From Oceanihabitans sp. IOP_32 (GTDB lineage: Bacteria; Bacteroidota; Bacteroidia; Flavobacteriales; Flavobacteriaceae), in NCBI RefSeq assembly GCF_009498295.1, contig NZ_CP040813.1, forward strand, positions 1,309,001-1,373,000: a stretch of DNA of 64,000 nucleotides, written 5' to 3'. Shown in pieces: positions 34,935 to 45,571 of the stretch. The notes under the pieces were generated by a model. That model was not told where the DNA came from, ran no database searches, and saw only the letters and a program-made list of their open reading frames with translations. How positions within the stretch are numbered: the stretch's first letter is position 1; every line of letters begins with the position of its first letter. The position numbers and the translations under genes were made by a program.

Positions 34935-35283
34935 AGCTAAAACCCTAAAATTCTCTTTTAAAATCACAAAAAACATGCATTTCGTCGAATTAATATGTTT
35001 TTAATCTGATTTATTCAGAAATAATTGTATATTCGAAATCTGAAAACATAGAAAATTAAAACCAAACTACCACCAACTTAACCTACAGAAATATGGAATC
35101 AAATCTACCTGAACAACCTACATCTAATATTTCTAAGATTAAAGCCTCTTTTCGTGATAATTTACAATTTTTAAGAGGTGTTCTATACTTAACCAAAAAG
35201 GTATTTATGTTATAAATATTAGTTTGTTGTATTTTTTAGTAATTCTACTAAAAACAATTTTAAAATAAAAGCTAAATATGCGA
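34935..35283. other. 349-bp intergenic region with gene remnant and half of a long palindrome
   Basis: Contains a 40-codon frame at 35093-35215 that looks like a truncated gene start, and the left half of the palindrome at 35261-35314. Nothing else recognised. Confidence 0.55.
35093..35215 (+). pseudogene. 40-codon frame, possible 5' remnant of a lost gene
   Basis: Encodes MESNLPEQPTSNISKIKASF followed by RDNLQFLRGVLYLTKKVFML and a stop. The amphipathic, protein-like start suggests the first codons of a larger membrane-protein gene whose rest has been deleted, but I cannot name the parent family. It could equally be a free-standing short peptide gene or chance. Low confidence. Confidence 0.3.
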
Positions 35284-35314
35284 TTAGCTAATCGCATATT
35301 TAGCTTTTATTTTA
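35261..35314. terminator. 54-bp perfect palindrome, bidirectional terminator
   Basis: Two exact 26-base arms around a central GC dinucleotide; core AATCGCATATTTAGC with T/A-rich outer ends. The right arm encodes the last residues and the stop codon (35284-35286) of the minus-strand dehydrogenase gene. It separates convergent transcripts. Confidence 0.75.
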
Positions 35315-36225
35315 TCTACTATAGTTTGTGCTAATCGCGCTTTACTCTCTACCGTCCACCCCGCGATATGAGGCGACAACAAAACATTTTCTGATTTTAT
35401 TAAATATTCAAACGGTTCTGGTAACGATGTGGAAAATAAGTTTTCAAAAGACGCCTTTTCGTATTCTAAAACATCCAATCCTGCACCTAAAACTTTACCT
35501 TCTTTTAGTGCTTCTACAAGATCTTCAGTAACTACACTTTTACCACGTGCTGTATTGATTAGCCAGAATGGTTTTTCAAATTGATTAATAAAAACAGAAT
35601 CAATCATATTAATAGTTAAAGGGGTTTCGGGAGTGTGCAGGCTTAATACATCGGCTTGTTCCTTAAGTTCTTGCAAGGTCACTTGCATGGCATTCTCGTC
35701 TGCAACATTAGATTTTAAGTCGTAACATAACACGCGAACATCAAAACCTCGCAGCTTTTTTGCAAAAGCTTTACCCATATTCCCATAACCAATTATGCCA
35801 ATGGTTTTTCCGTCCAGTTCCAATCCACGATTTTCTTCGCGCAACCATTTCCCTGCACGAACCTCTTTATCTGCTTTATTTAACTTGTTAAACAACGACA
35901 GTAGCAGTGCTAAACTATGTTCGCCAACGGCATTGCTGTTACCTTCTGGAGCCGCTATTAATTCAATGCCCCTGCTTCGGGCATAATCGCAATCTATATT
36001 TTCAAGACCAGCTCCAACACGTCCAATAAATTTCAAATTGGTGGCGACCTCTAAAAACGCTTTATCGATCGAAAAACGACTTCGGATAATTATACCATCA
36101 TACCCTGCAATTTTCTTCATTATGGCGTCCTTAGAAGAGGTGTAATCCTCATCGTTAGTATAGCCCAAAGCGCTAAGTTCTTTTATTAATATCTCGTGAT
36201 TGCTGTCTAGGTGAAGAATTTTCAT
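35284..36225 (-). CDS. D-isomer 2-hydroxyacid dehydrogenase (phosphoglycerate dehydrogenase-like)
   Basis: 313 residues, NAD-dependent. The substrate domain at the start includes GRVGAGLENIDCDYA; the Rossmann domain has GKTIGIIGYGNMGKAFAKKL near residue 140-158, then LSLHTPETPLT, INTARGKSVV and GAGLDVLEYE, and the catalytic histidine in LLSPHIAGWT. It lacks the C-terminal ACT domain of long SerA enzymes, so it is the short type. Serine synthesis is plausible but other 2-hydroxyacids are possible. Its last codons lie within a 54-bp palindrome. Confidence 0.9.
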   Translation of the reverse strand: MKILHLDSNHEILIKELSALGYTNDEDYTSSKDAIMKKIAGYDGIIIRSRFSIDKAFLEVATNLKFIGRVGAGLENIDCDYARSRGIELIAAPEGNSNAVGEHSLALLLSLFNKLNKADKEVRAGKWLREENRGLELDGKTIGIIGYGNMGKAFAKKLRGFDVRVLCYDLKSNVADENAMQVTLQELKEQADVLSLHTPETPLTINMIDSVFINQFEKPFWLINTARGKSVVTEDLVEALKEGKVLGAGLDVLEYEKASFENLFSTSLPEPFEYLIKSENVLLSPHIAGWTVESKARLAQTIVDKIKAKYAIS

Positions 36226-36359
36226 AGTCTATAGATTTTCTTTCAAAAGTAGACAGAATGCCACTCTAAAACAAGTTACATCAAGCTATTTAATAGAATA
36301 AAACATTGTAGTTACTTAGCAAGAGCTCAAGAGTCTGACTTTCCTACTAAATTTTTAAA

Positions 36360-36449
36360 ATGGCTAGCAAATCGCAACCAAAACGGTTAGGCATTTTGGG
36401 CGTTGTTATTTTATTTTCATTAATTTTTTTATTACATTTAATTACCTAA
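36360..36449 (+). CDS. possible 29-residue membrane peptide
   Basis: MASKSQPKRLGILGVVILFS and nine further residues: a short basic start and one hydrophobic span, ending 11 bases before the JmjC-like gene. Positively charged N-terminus followed by a clean transmembrane stretch is what a real small membrane protein would look like, and the spacing suggests a shared transcript. No homology evidence. Confidence 0.4.
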   Translation: MASKSQPKRLGILGVVILFSLIFLLHLIT

Positions 36450-36460
36450 AAACAAGAATA

Positions 36461-37321
36461 ATGGCATGGCACCTACAAGATATACCCCGCGTAAAAACCA
36501 TTACAAAACAAGATTTTATAAAGCAGTATTTTAAACCCCAAAAACCGGTGGTGATTGAACAATTTGTTAACCACTGGCCAGCTTACACCAAATGGAATTT
36601 AGATTATATGAAAACCATTGCTGGTGAGATTACGGTACCCCTTTATGACAACAGACCTGTAAATCATAACGATGGTTTTAATGAGCCTCACACCAAAATG
36701 AAAATGGCCGATTACATAGATTTGTTAAAACGTGAACCCACAAAATACAGGATTTTTCTGTGGAATATTTTAAAAGAAGTACCTCAGCTTCAACACGACT
36801 TTTCGTTTCCAGATTTTGGCTTAAAACTCATGAAAGGCCTACCAATGCTTTTCTTTGGTGGAAAAGACTCCTATACCTTTATGCATTACGATATTGATTT
36901 GGCCAATATTTTTCATTTTCATTTCGAAGGAAAAAAGAAAATTATTTTGTTCGACCAAAACCAAACGAATTATTTATATAAAATACCACACTCTTTAATT
37001 ACCAGAGAGGATATCGATTTTAATAATCCCGATTTAAAAAAGTGGCCCATGCTAGAAAAAGCCAATGGCTATAAAACAGCGTTAAATCACGGTGAGGTTT
37101 TATATATGCCAGAGGGCTATTGGCATTATATGCGGTATATTACACCTGGTTTCTCTATGAGTTTACGGGCTATAGCAAGAAACCCAATAAACTTAAGTAA
37201 AGCTGTTTACAACCTTTTAATTATGCGTAATTACGATACCTTAATGCGACGTTTAAAAGGACAAAACTGGATAGATTGGAAAAACGAACAGGCTATTATT
37301 AGAACACATAAAGCATTTTAA
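36461..37321 (+). CDS. JmjC-like cupin protein (Cupin_8, putative 2-oxoglutarate dioxygenase)
   Basis: 286 residues. The opening KQDFIKQYFKPQKPVVIEQFVNHWPA is the standard start of Cupin_8/FIH-like proteins. The iron triad is complete: H142 and D144 in MHYDIDLANIFHFH and H222 in MPEGYWHYMRYI. Such enzymes hydroxylate proteins or small molecules using Fe(II) and 2-oxoglutarate. A substrate is not predictable. A tiny membrane-peptide frame precedes it by 11 bases, and the outer-membrane protein gene follows with its own promoter. Confidence 0.85.
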   Translation: MAWHLQDIPRVKTITKQDFIKQYFKPQKPVVIEQFVNHWPAYTKWNLDYMKTIAGEITVPLYDNRPVNHNDGFNEPHTKMKMADYIDLLKREPTKYRIFLWNILKEVPQLQHDFSFPDFGLKLMKGLPMLFFGGKDSYTFMHYDIDLANIFHFHFEGKKKIILFDQNQTNYLYKIPHSLITREDIDFNNPDLKKWPMLEKANGYKTALNHGEVLYMPEGYWHYMRYITPGFSMSLRAIARNPINLSKAVYNLLIMRNYDTLMRRLKGQNWIDWKNEQAIIRTHKAF

Positions 37322-37351
37322 ATTAAACTATCTTATCTATTTAACTTATAA

Positions 37352-37359
37352 TATATTTG
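37352..37359 (+). promoter_or_regulatory. predicted -7 promoter box
   Basis: TATATTTG, exact TAnnTTTG match, 24 bases before the ATG of the outer-membrane protein gene at 37384. Confidence 0.45.
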
Positions 37360-37383
37360 CCCTAAAACAAATTGAACTTAATC

Positions 37384-37875
37384 ATGAAAAAAATAATTTT
37401 ATTAGTAGCACTATGCAGTGCATCGTTTATTAATGCTCAAGCATTTTTAGGCAGCGGAGATAACAAATTTCAAGTTGGCGCTAACTTTCAAGATAATGCG
37501 ACGGGTATTAATGCCAGTTACGATTTTGGCGTTGGTGAAAACATTTCTTTTGGAGTCTCTTCTACCTACGCTTTAAATGTTGAAAATACTTTAAATGCCG
37601 ATTTTGGTGACCGATTTGATATTAAGGCACGTTTTAATGCCAATTTGGGTAATGTGGTAAATATTGATGACAACTTTGATGTTTATCCTGGGTTGAGTTT
37701 TAGTCTTAAAAATTTTGGAGGACACTTAGGTATGCGCTATTTTTTTACTAGTGGTTTTGGAATTTTTACAGAATTAAACGCACCTCTAGCGAAATACAAA
37801 ACCAGAACTTTAACCCCTGCAGAGAAAATACACAATCAATTTACTGTGAATTTTGGTGCCAGTTTTAACTTATAG
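37384..37875 (+). CDS. small outer-membrane beta-barrel protein (DUF6646-like)
   Basis: 163 residues from the ATG at 37384; the frame is open to a TTG at 37372 but the ATG gives a clean signal peptide (MKKIILLVALCSASFINAQA). Alternating strands such as FQVGANFQDNATGINASYDFGVG and a final aromatic-rich strand (FTVNFGASFNL) indicate a small outer-membrane barrel. DUF6646 is my recollection for such proteins and is not certain. A strong terminator follows. Confidence 0.75.
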   Translation: MKKIILLVALCSASFINAQAFLGSGDNKFQVGANFQDNATGINASYDFGVGENISFGVSSTYALNVENTLNADFGDRFDIKARFNANLGNVVNIDDNFDVYPGLSFSLKNFGGHLGMRYFFTSGFGIFTELNAPLAKYKTRTLTPAEKIHNQFTVNFGASFNL

Positions 37876-37892
37876 AACACTGTAATGCAAAT

Positions 37893-37935
37893 AAAAAAGC
37901 GAATAAGTTTAGGCCAGAAACATATTCGCTTTTTT
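37893..37935. terminator. bidirectional terminator
   Basis: Perfect 13-bp stem AAAAAAGCGAATA/TATTCGCTTTTTT with a 17-base loop, between the outer-membrane protein gene (+) and the recX stop (-). A- and T-runs on the two sides allow use by both strands. Confidence 0.85.
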
Positions 37936-38411
37936 TATGTAATCAACTCATTTGCTTTATCGTATACTAAATGTGATTCCCAACCGCGATAAAGTAAATA
38001 ATCGATAAGTTTTTTTCGCTTTTTATATTTATTAGTTTCTCTAATAGAATCTGCCTTCTTTTGGGCCAAACTATTAAATATTTCCATATACTCTTCCTCA
38101 TCAATACTTTTAAGAGCCGTGTTGATGTTAAATTTACTAATGTCTTTTTTCTGCAATTCGAAAGTTAATCGGCGGCGACCCCAATACTTAATTCTGAGTT
38201 TACCACTAACAAAGGTTTTGGCGTAGCGTTCCTCGTTAAGAAAGTTATGGGTTATTAAATGCACCAAAATCACATCAATAACTTCTGGTATCATTTGCAT
38301 ACCTTCAAGTTTTTTTACAACTTCTTGATGACAGCGCTCTTGGTATGCGCAATAATGTTCCAACTTTTTAGTGGCCTCTTCTAAAGTGTATGATTTTTTA
38401 GATAAAAACAT
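37935..38411 (-). CDS. recX: regulatory protein RecX
   Basis: 158 residues. RecX binds and modulates RecA filaments. The sequence has three helical repeats typical of the family, with motifs LEHYCAYQERCHQEV, LITHNFLNEERYAKTFVSGKLRIKYWGRRRL and the C-terminal KKRKKLIDYLLYRGWE. Length is normal. recA is not nearby. Confidence 0.9.
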   Translation of the reverse strand: MFLSKKSYTLEEATKKLEHYCAYQERCHQEVVKKLEGMQMIPEVIDVILVHLITHNFLNEERYAKTFVSGKLRIKYWGRRRLTFELQKKDISKFNINTALKSIDEEEYMEIFNSLAQKKADSIRETNKYKKRKKLIDYLLYRGWESHLVYDKANELIT

Positions 38412-38596
38412 GCCTCAAAAATACAATAGATCCCTAAATAAAGCACAAATACACATACTAAAAAGAGCACACTGGAAGCCACAAGTAATTTAACTAATGC
38501 CAAGCGCGATGTTTATACCAAAAGTTTACTGATTTTATGCATAATAAGACCGTAAATCAATGTGATTTCTAGCTGTTGGTTTTCCTAGAATTAAAG

Positions 38597-41035
38597 TTAC
38601 AAACTATATTTAACGGCCAGAATTAAGTTTCGACCTGCCGATGCGATACCCGAAGAATACGTTTTATAGCGCTTATCGGTAATGTTTTCTAAACTAAGCG
38701 AAAGTGTTGCTGCTGTGTTTATTTTATATTGTGTTCTCATATTTAGAGTCGTCCAAGCCGGTGCGTAAGGGTTTCCGTTGGCATCTTTGGCATATAAATA
38801 ATCTTTTTCCACCTCAGAAGGTGCGAGTTGATAAAAACTTAACTCAGCGTTATAATTAGCGAAAAAATCTACTTTCACATTTTTATAATTCCATACCAAA
38901 TGTGTATTTCCAAAACTAGGTGCCACATGACGTATAGGAACCTCTATATTATCCTGTTCCTCTGTACCTCCAATAACACTGTATTGCGAACTAAGCTTAA
39001 GATTTTTAGTAAATCGCATATCTAGACCCACCTCAAAACCATAAATCCACGCTTTCGATGCATTTTGAATGGCTTGCACCTCGCTTAACTCGCCATCGTA
39101 CATAATTTTACTTTCGTTATTTAAATTATAAGGTCTGCGCACCAAAGCATTATCTAAATAGGTATAATACGAACTCATATCTAACTTAAAAGATGGTCCA
39201 AAACTAAGTCTTAACCCCACCTCAGCACCATAGGCATATTCGGGTCTTAAATTTTGGTTTGGCACAACTACCGAACCTGGTTCAGAATCGAATACTTTAC
39301 CAATATCATCAATATTTGGTGCCCTAAATGCCGAAGAAGCATTAAGTTTCCATTGTAAAGTTTTATTGGGCGACCAGCTAATACCAGCCGTTCCTGTAAG
39401 CGCTCCAGCTTTATTTTCAGAAGATTTAAAAGGTAAATTCAAAAACGCATTATTAGATTCAAAATTAGCCTTAGACACCACATGATTAAAGCGCAAACCC
39501 GATTGAAAAACAAATTTTGGGTTTGGTTTATACTTAAAACTTGAATACAGGGCAGCCGATAACCAACTCGCTCCATTGGGATAGCGAGATACCGATGGAA
39601 AAACCATATGATTAGTAATGTTTTCTTCATTACCATAAGACCTAACCTTATTGTATACATATTCAAATCCGTAAAAGAGTGTACTTTTTGGACTTAAGCT
39701 TTTCTCAAAATCCAAATTAAAGGAATAGGCATCCACTGCTTCTTCCCTTAAGTGCTTGATTGAAGATTGAAAATCTCTATTCGTTCTGCTTTCTTGAAAA
39801 TTTTGATAGGCCACCGTGGCTTTAATTTTATTGTATAAATTAGATCGACTACTTAACTTGGTTATTTGAAGATTAGACATCAGCCAACGCTGTGGACCGT
39901 AATACCACTCGGCAGCCCGTAAAGCTTCGTTTTTATATCTAATTAAACGATCGTATCGCGGTATATTTGAAGTTGTAGAATAATGTAACCCCAAATCGAA
40001 ACTTAAATTATCGTCAGATTGAAAGTGTACTTTTTGCATCAAATTTATTTGACTATAACCAGAATGTTTTTGTGTTTTAGGGTTCTTATTATCAATCACA
40101 ACATCGCCATCTTTTGTTGCCCACACAAACTCTGGTCTTAAATAAGCCAAAGGCCCATGACTTCCCATTCTTAAATCGTTAAAGTCTGAATAACTAAAAT
40201 GCGATAAAAACGCCCATTTCTTATACCCTAAATTAACATCTAAATGCCCTGTTTTCTCGGCATTTGCAGTAGCGTATCTCGCCGTAGCATTAGTTTGAAC
40301 TAAAAGCGTATCGGTCTCAGAGCGTTTGGGTTTTGAAGTATAAAAACTCATAACACCACCCACAGCATCGCTACCATATATTACCGAACCAGCACCCAGG
40401 GTAACCTCTGTGCGCTCTAATGAAAAAGGGTCGAGGGCAATCACATTATGAACATTTCCGCCCCTAAAAATGGCGTTATTCATTCGTACACCATCTATGG
40501 TTATTAACAATCGATTTGTTGAAAACCCCCGTATCATGGGGCTACCGCCACCCATTTGACTTTTTTGAATATATACCTGCCCAGTAGACTCCAATAAATC
40601 GGCACTTGTTTGTGCATTTGAAAACTGAATAGCTTCAGAATTTAAAGAAACTATCTTTTGCGGGATATCTCTTTCACTTTGTTTAAAATTTGAGGCCGAA
40701 ATTATGATTTCATCCAAACTATGGGTACTCGCCTCTAAGTAAATAGGAGAATTTAAATCTATTTGAGATTTTTCCAACTTTTCTAACAAGTAGGACAGGT
40801 GCTGAAAGTAAATCATCTCTGCACTTAAAAAAACATCTAAACGGGCCTCGCCATCTAAATTCGTGATGGCACTTTTTGTTTTATCTTTATTGTACAAAGC
40901 CACACCAGGAATGGGATTTTTGGTAAGTTTATCGACAACTTTAATTTGTTGAGCCACCAAAATATGAGAGGTTAAAAACAGTAAAAAAATAATGTTACAA
41001 AATTTCATCTGTTTAGTATAATTTATAGAAGCCAT
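38597..41035 (-). CDS. TonB-dependent receptor, hemoglobin/heme type
   Basis: Outer-membrane active-transport channel, 812 residues from the first ATG; an ATG at 41008 (MKFCNIIFLLFLTSHILVAQ) gives a better signal peptide and is the likelier start. A carboxypeptidase-regulatory-like domain (about 30-110) precedes the plug (about 125-240: GGGSPMIRGFSTNRLLITIDG, YGSDAVGGVMSFY) and a 22-strand barrel. The FRAPNIDDIG and NQNLRPEYAYG motifs in the barrel are those of TonB hemoglobin/heme receptors. The substrate remains inferred. No heme-processing genes are adjacent. Confidence 0.88.
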   Translation of the reverse strand: MASINYTKQMKFCNIIFLLFLTSHILVAQQIKVVDKLTKNPIPGVALYNKDKTKSAITNLDGEARLDVFLSAEMIYFQHLSYLLEKLEKSQIDLNSPIYLEASTHSLDEIIISASNFKQSERDIPQKIVSLNSEAIQFSNAQTSADLLESTGQVYIQKSQMGGGSPMIRGFSTNRLLITIDGVRMNNAIFRGGNVHNVIALDPFSLERTEVTLGAGSVIYGSDAVGGVMSFYTSKPKRSETDTLLVQTNATARYATANAEKTGHLDVNLGYKKWAFLSHFSYSDFNDLRMGSHGPLAYLRPEFVWATKDGDVVIDNKNPKTQKHSGYSQINLMQKVHFQSDDNLSFDLGLHYSTTSNIPRYDRLIRYKNEALRAAEWYYGPQRWLMSNLQITKLSSRSNLYNKIKATVAYQNFQESRTNRDFQSSIKHLREEAVDAYSFNLDFEKSLSPKSTLFYGFEYVYNKVRSYGNEENITNHMVFPSVSRYPNGASWLSAALYSSFKYKPNPKFVFQSGLRFNHVVSKANFESNNAFLNLPFKSSENKAGALTGTAGISWSPNKTLQWKLNASSAFRAPNIDDIGKVFDSEPGSVVVPNQNLRPEYAYGAEVGLRLSFGPSFKLDMSSYYTYLDNALVRRPYNLNNESKIMYDGELSEVQAIQNASKAWIYGFEVGLDMRFTKNLKLSSQYSVIGGTEEQDNIEVPIRHVAPSFGNTHLVWNYKNVKVDFFANYNAELSFYQLAPSEVEKDYLYAKDANGNPYAPAWTTLNMRTQYKINTAATLSLSLENITDKRYKTYSSGIASAGRNLILAVKYSL

Positions 41036-41084
41036 AAATCTTGTTTTCCCTTAAAACTAGAGCTTTTAAAGCCCTATTTGCAAT

Positions 41085-41804
41085 TTAATTAAAAACCTGG
41101 TTAAATATTTGAAGTGATTTCGGACTTTTAAAGCTCCCCAAATGCAATTCAAAATAAAGCAAAATCATATTTAAAAACGACTGCCTCTGTTTCGCATTAA
41201 TTTTCACTGAAGATAAGGCATCAAATGTTGTGCCTAACATGGTTTTTAACAAGGTAAAAGAATCACCAGAAACCGAATATTTCCCATAAGGTTTGAGTTC
41301 AAATTTACCATCTAACAAATTAAAATGATTGTATTCTGCATTCATTTCAGACGGATAAAATCCTAAATATTTTGTGAGATTAAGCAAAAATAAGAGATGA
41401 AAGTTTGAATACTCGGTTTGTTCATCAAGCCATAACAAGGTATTTTCAATATAACGATACAGCGTATTATTTTGCTCTTCTTCTTTTAACGTATTCGTTA
41501 AAACCTCGGCCAAAAACATGACAATGGCACTTTTAAATACATTGGAATGCAAACTCGAATATAAATGTTTTAGCTTAACCTCTTTAATACTTTGTAAAGA
41601 GCGATTAGGCTTGTAATCTATTTGAAGATCTAATTGAGATAATAGCTGAAAATATGCGGCTTTAGAATAACCTTTTTTACTTTTTAAAACCCCTCTTAAC
41701 AAAAAACTAACAACACCCAATTGCTCGGTATAGCATTTTACAATTAAGTCGTTGTCGCGATATTTTAGTTTGGATAAAACAATAGCATTTGTAGTAAGTA
41801 ACAT
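41085..41804 (-). CDS. recO: DNA repair protein RecO
   Basis: 239 residues, standard size. The N-terminal OB fold contains TNAIVLSKLKYRDNDLIVKCYTEQLG and SFLLRGVLKSKKGYSKAAYFQ, typical of Bacteroidota RecO; the helical C-terminal part follows. It loads RecA with RecR in RecF-pathway recombination. The four zinc cysteines present in some RecO proteins are not seen. It lies 49 bases upstream of the TonB receptor on the same strand. Confidence 0.92.
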   Translation of the reverse strand: MLLTTNAIVLSKLKYRDNDLIVKCYTEQLGVVSFLLRGVLKSKKGYSKAAYFQLLSQLDLQIDYKPNRSLQSIKEVKLKHLYSSLHSNVFKSAIVMFLAEVLTNTLKEEEQNNTLYRYIENTLLWLDEQTEYSNFHLLFLLNLTKYLGFYPSEMNAEYNHFNLLDGKFELKPYGKYSVSGDSFTLLKTMLGTTFDALSSVKINAKQRQSFLNMILLYFELHLGSFKSPKSLQIFNQVFN

Positions 41805-42168
41805 GATATAAATCTAAAAACCATTAATGGTAATATATATTAATACCAAAAGTACCCAAATTTGATTATAACTTCAGATATATTTCTAATAATAAACAGT
41901 ATTTAAATGATATAACTGTAATGCACCACTGGTTCAGTAAAACCCCTTATACATTAACTATGCATGCTTACTAAATGTATTAATATGACTAACTACATTT
42001 TTTAACACCATCTACAGCTTTTGCTTAAAAGCAACTCTGAGCACTTCAAACAAAACTCAGACCATAGCAGCTTTCTTGATTCCTATAAATTTTAGTAAAC
42101 TTTAAGACGAGTAAAACCCATGCTTTTTTTGACAAAAACTGAAGACAGTTTATCCCTTAAGCTTTCTA
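41805..42168. other. 364-bp intergenic region between gdhA and recO
   Basis: Downstream of gdhA and upstream of recO on the minus strand. No gene, RNA or convincing hairpin found. Confidence 0.5.
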
Positions 42169-43513
<1,345 letters not shown>

Positions 43514-43817
43514 AAAAACAAATTAAATTGGTTATGTGCTACATTGCTTAACAAATATACATTTTCCAAAAAAAAATGATTTTTTAAAATTCCGTTTTTT
43601 TTAATTTTTGCGGTATCCCTAAATTTTTATTCAATTATTGCAATTATTTTTAATTGATATAAACACAGAAAAAAATCCTTGTGGCGAGTTTGAGAATTGA
43701 GTGATTTAGAATGTATTGCATAACAAACTTAGAAACAAGCCCTAAAAAAACAAGATTTTCACGACATAGTGAAACTATTTTTCGTTCTATCAACAACACA
43801 CAAGGTTTTGGTGTATT

Positions 43818-44076
43818 ATACCAAATTAACCATATCATCTGGCATATAATGTGTTTACTCACATCTTTCTATTTTATAAATAGGTGTTCATGATGTGCTT
43901 CACAGTTCTTTTTCGCCCATATTTCGGTATAACATAAAACGACAACTTTGGCCATGCTATGATTTTAGCTCACGCCCATATTATAGTAAAATAACGAGTT
44001 CGTGAATCTGCGATTTCTATCTTATCTGAACAAAAAATAATTCAAATTAACCGACACTTCAAAATTAAATTGGCAT
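43818..44076. repeat. inverted-repeat element, copy D (259 bp)
   Basis: Left end ATACCAAATTAACCATAT, right end ...AAAATTAAATTGGCAT. The right end shares CAAAAAATAATTCAA and the following bases with the right end of element C (46280-46440), and its reverse complement resembles copy B. Ends are imperfect inverted repeats. No transposase frame, so a non-autonomous MITE-like repeat is inferred. Confidence 0.6.
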
Positions 44077-44149
44077 GACAAAGACCATACGAAGCTTTAA
44101 CATTTTAAATGTTTGTTACAGGATACCCTTTGGTAGTCACATTTAAAAC

Positions 44150-44200
44150 ATCTCCTGAATAAAAAAATCCGAACGGTTCGGATTTTTTTATTCAGGAGAT
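44150..44200. terminator. 51-bp near-perfect palindrome, terminator of the cystathionine synthase gene
   Basis: Two exact 25-base arms around one central G: core ATCCGAAC/GTTCGGAT, flanked by A7 and T7 runs and then ATTCAGGAGAT. It lies 28 bases beyond the stop of the minus-strand gene. Confidence 0.85.
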
Positions 44201-44227
44201 ATGTGTGAGACAGGACAATCGCTTACA

Positions 44228-45367
44228 TTAGCCTAAGGCTTGTTTTAAATCGGCAATTAAATCATCTATATCTTCAATTCCAACGCTTAAGCGTATTAAA
44301 GAATCTACAACGCCTGTTTTTTCACGTTCTTCTTTGGGAATACTAGCATGCGTCATACTTGCTGGATGGCCAGAGAGTGATTCTACTCCACCTAAGGATT
44401 CAGCTAGAGTAAACACCTTTAAATTTTCAACTATTTTTATAGCATTTTCATAATTATTGTCTTTTGAGGTAAATGAAATCATCCCTCCAAAATCTTTCAT
44501 TTGAGATTTCGCTATTTGATGATTTGGATGACTCTCAAAACCAGGCCAATAGACTTGCTCGACCTTAGGGTGATTGGCTAAATATTGGGCTACTGTTTTG
44601 GCATTTTCACAATGGCGCTGCATTCTAACATGCAATGTTTTTATACCTCTTAGCACTAAAAAACTGTCTTGCGGACCACAAATAGCGCCACTTGCATTTT
44701 GTATAAAATACAATTGATCTGCCAACGCTTTGTCTTTTACAACAAGCGTTCCCATAACCACATCGCTATGCCCACCAAGATATTTAGTTGCCGAATGCAT
44801 AACAATATCGGCACCTAAATCTAATGGCTGCTGTAAATAAGGCGTTGCAAAAGTGTTATCGACCGCTAACAAAACCTCATGTTTCTTAGCGATGGCAGAT
44901 ACCGCCTTAATATCGATAATGTTCATCATGGGGTTAGTTGGTGTTTCTACCCAAATAAGCTTGGTATTACTCGTCATGTACGATTCGATATTTACAGCTT
45001 CTCCCATACCTACAAAATGAAATTTAATACCAAAATCTTGAAATATTTTTGTAAATAAACGAAACGATCCACCGTATAAATCGTTAGTAGAAATTACCTC
45101 GTCACCAGGCTTTAAAAGTTTTAAAACGGCATCGATTGCAGCAAGTCCCGAACCAAAAGCGAGACCGTAATTTCCATTTTCAATGCTGGCAAAGGCCTTT
45201 TCTAAAGCGTTTCTTGTGGGATTGTGCGATCTCGAATACTCATATCCTTTATGGCCACCAGGAGTGGTTTGCGCATAGGTTGTTGTCTGATATATTGGAG
45301 GCATTACAGCGCCGTAAGCTGGATCTAGTTCTTGGCCGCCATGTATTACTTTTGTGTTGAATTTCAT
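44228..45367 (-). CDS. metB: cystathionine gamma-synthase (Cys/Met metabolism PLP enzyme)
   Basis: 379 residues. PLP enzyme that condenses an activated homoserine with cysteine. Motifs: PPIYQTTTYAQ, GYEYSRSHNPTRNALE, GLAFGSGLAAI, VDNTFATPYLQQPLDLGAD and the PLP-binding lysine in HSATKYLGGHSDVVMG, then QNASGAICGPQDSFLVLRGIKTL and AESLGGVESLSGHPASMTHASIP near the end. Closely related cystathionine gamma-lyases share most of these, so the direction of catalysis is not proven; the symbol is therefore provisional. Monocistronic, with a strong terminator. Confidence 0.88.
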   Translation of the reverse strand: MKFNTKVIHGGQELDPAYGAVMPPIYQTTTYAQTTPGGHKGYEYSRSHNPTRNALEKAFASIENGNYGLAFGSGLAAIDAVLKLLKPGDEVISTNDLYGGSFRLFTKIFQDFGIKFHFVGMGEAVNIESYMTSNTKLIWVETPTNPMMNIIDIKAVSAIAKKHEVLLAVDNTFATPYLQQPLDLGADIVMHSATKYLGGHSDVVMGTLVVKDKALADQLYFIQNASGAICGPQDSFLVLRGIKTLHVRMQRHCENAKTVAQYLANHPKVEQVYWPGFESHPNHQIAKSQMKDFGGMISFTSKDNNYENAIKIVENLKVFTLAESLGGVESLSGHPASMTHASIPKEEREKTGVVDSLIRLSVGIEDIDDLIADLKQALG

Positions 45368-45571
45368 AATTGCTGTTTATTACAAATGTAGCTTTTAATT
45401 TGTTTTACTTAAAATAATTTTCTCAGAGTCATTAAATTCCTCTTTAGAGTCTTAATTGGTTGATTTTATTTTTAAAAAATGCTTTTCTAAATGAAATATC
45501 GACATGTGTCTTGAAATACTTTTTCAATTCAAACACAATAATTATCTTTAGCAGATACTATAAATATAGAT

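Larger units (their letters stand above)
43514..44227. other. 714-bp intergenic region with element D and a palindromic terminator
   Basis: Lies between the starts of gdhA and the stop of the cystathionine synthase gene. Contains the 259-bp inverted-repeat element (43818-44076) and a 51-bp palindrome (44150-44200). Short overlapping frames on both strands lack coding character and look like chance. Confidence 0.6.

Noticed and set aside
41805-42168. Possible small RNA between gdhA and recO.
   Set aside because: No hairpin with T-run and no promoter pair could be defined.
43650-43893. Overlapping frames of 60-70 codons on both strands near 43700.
   Set aside because: Low-complexity composition, no ribosome site, and they lie partly in repeat element D.
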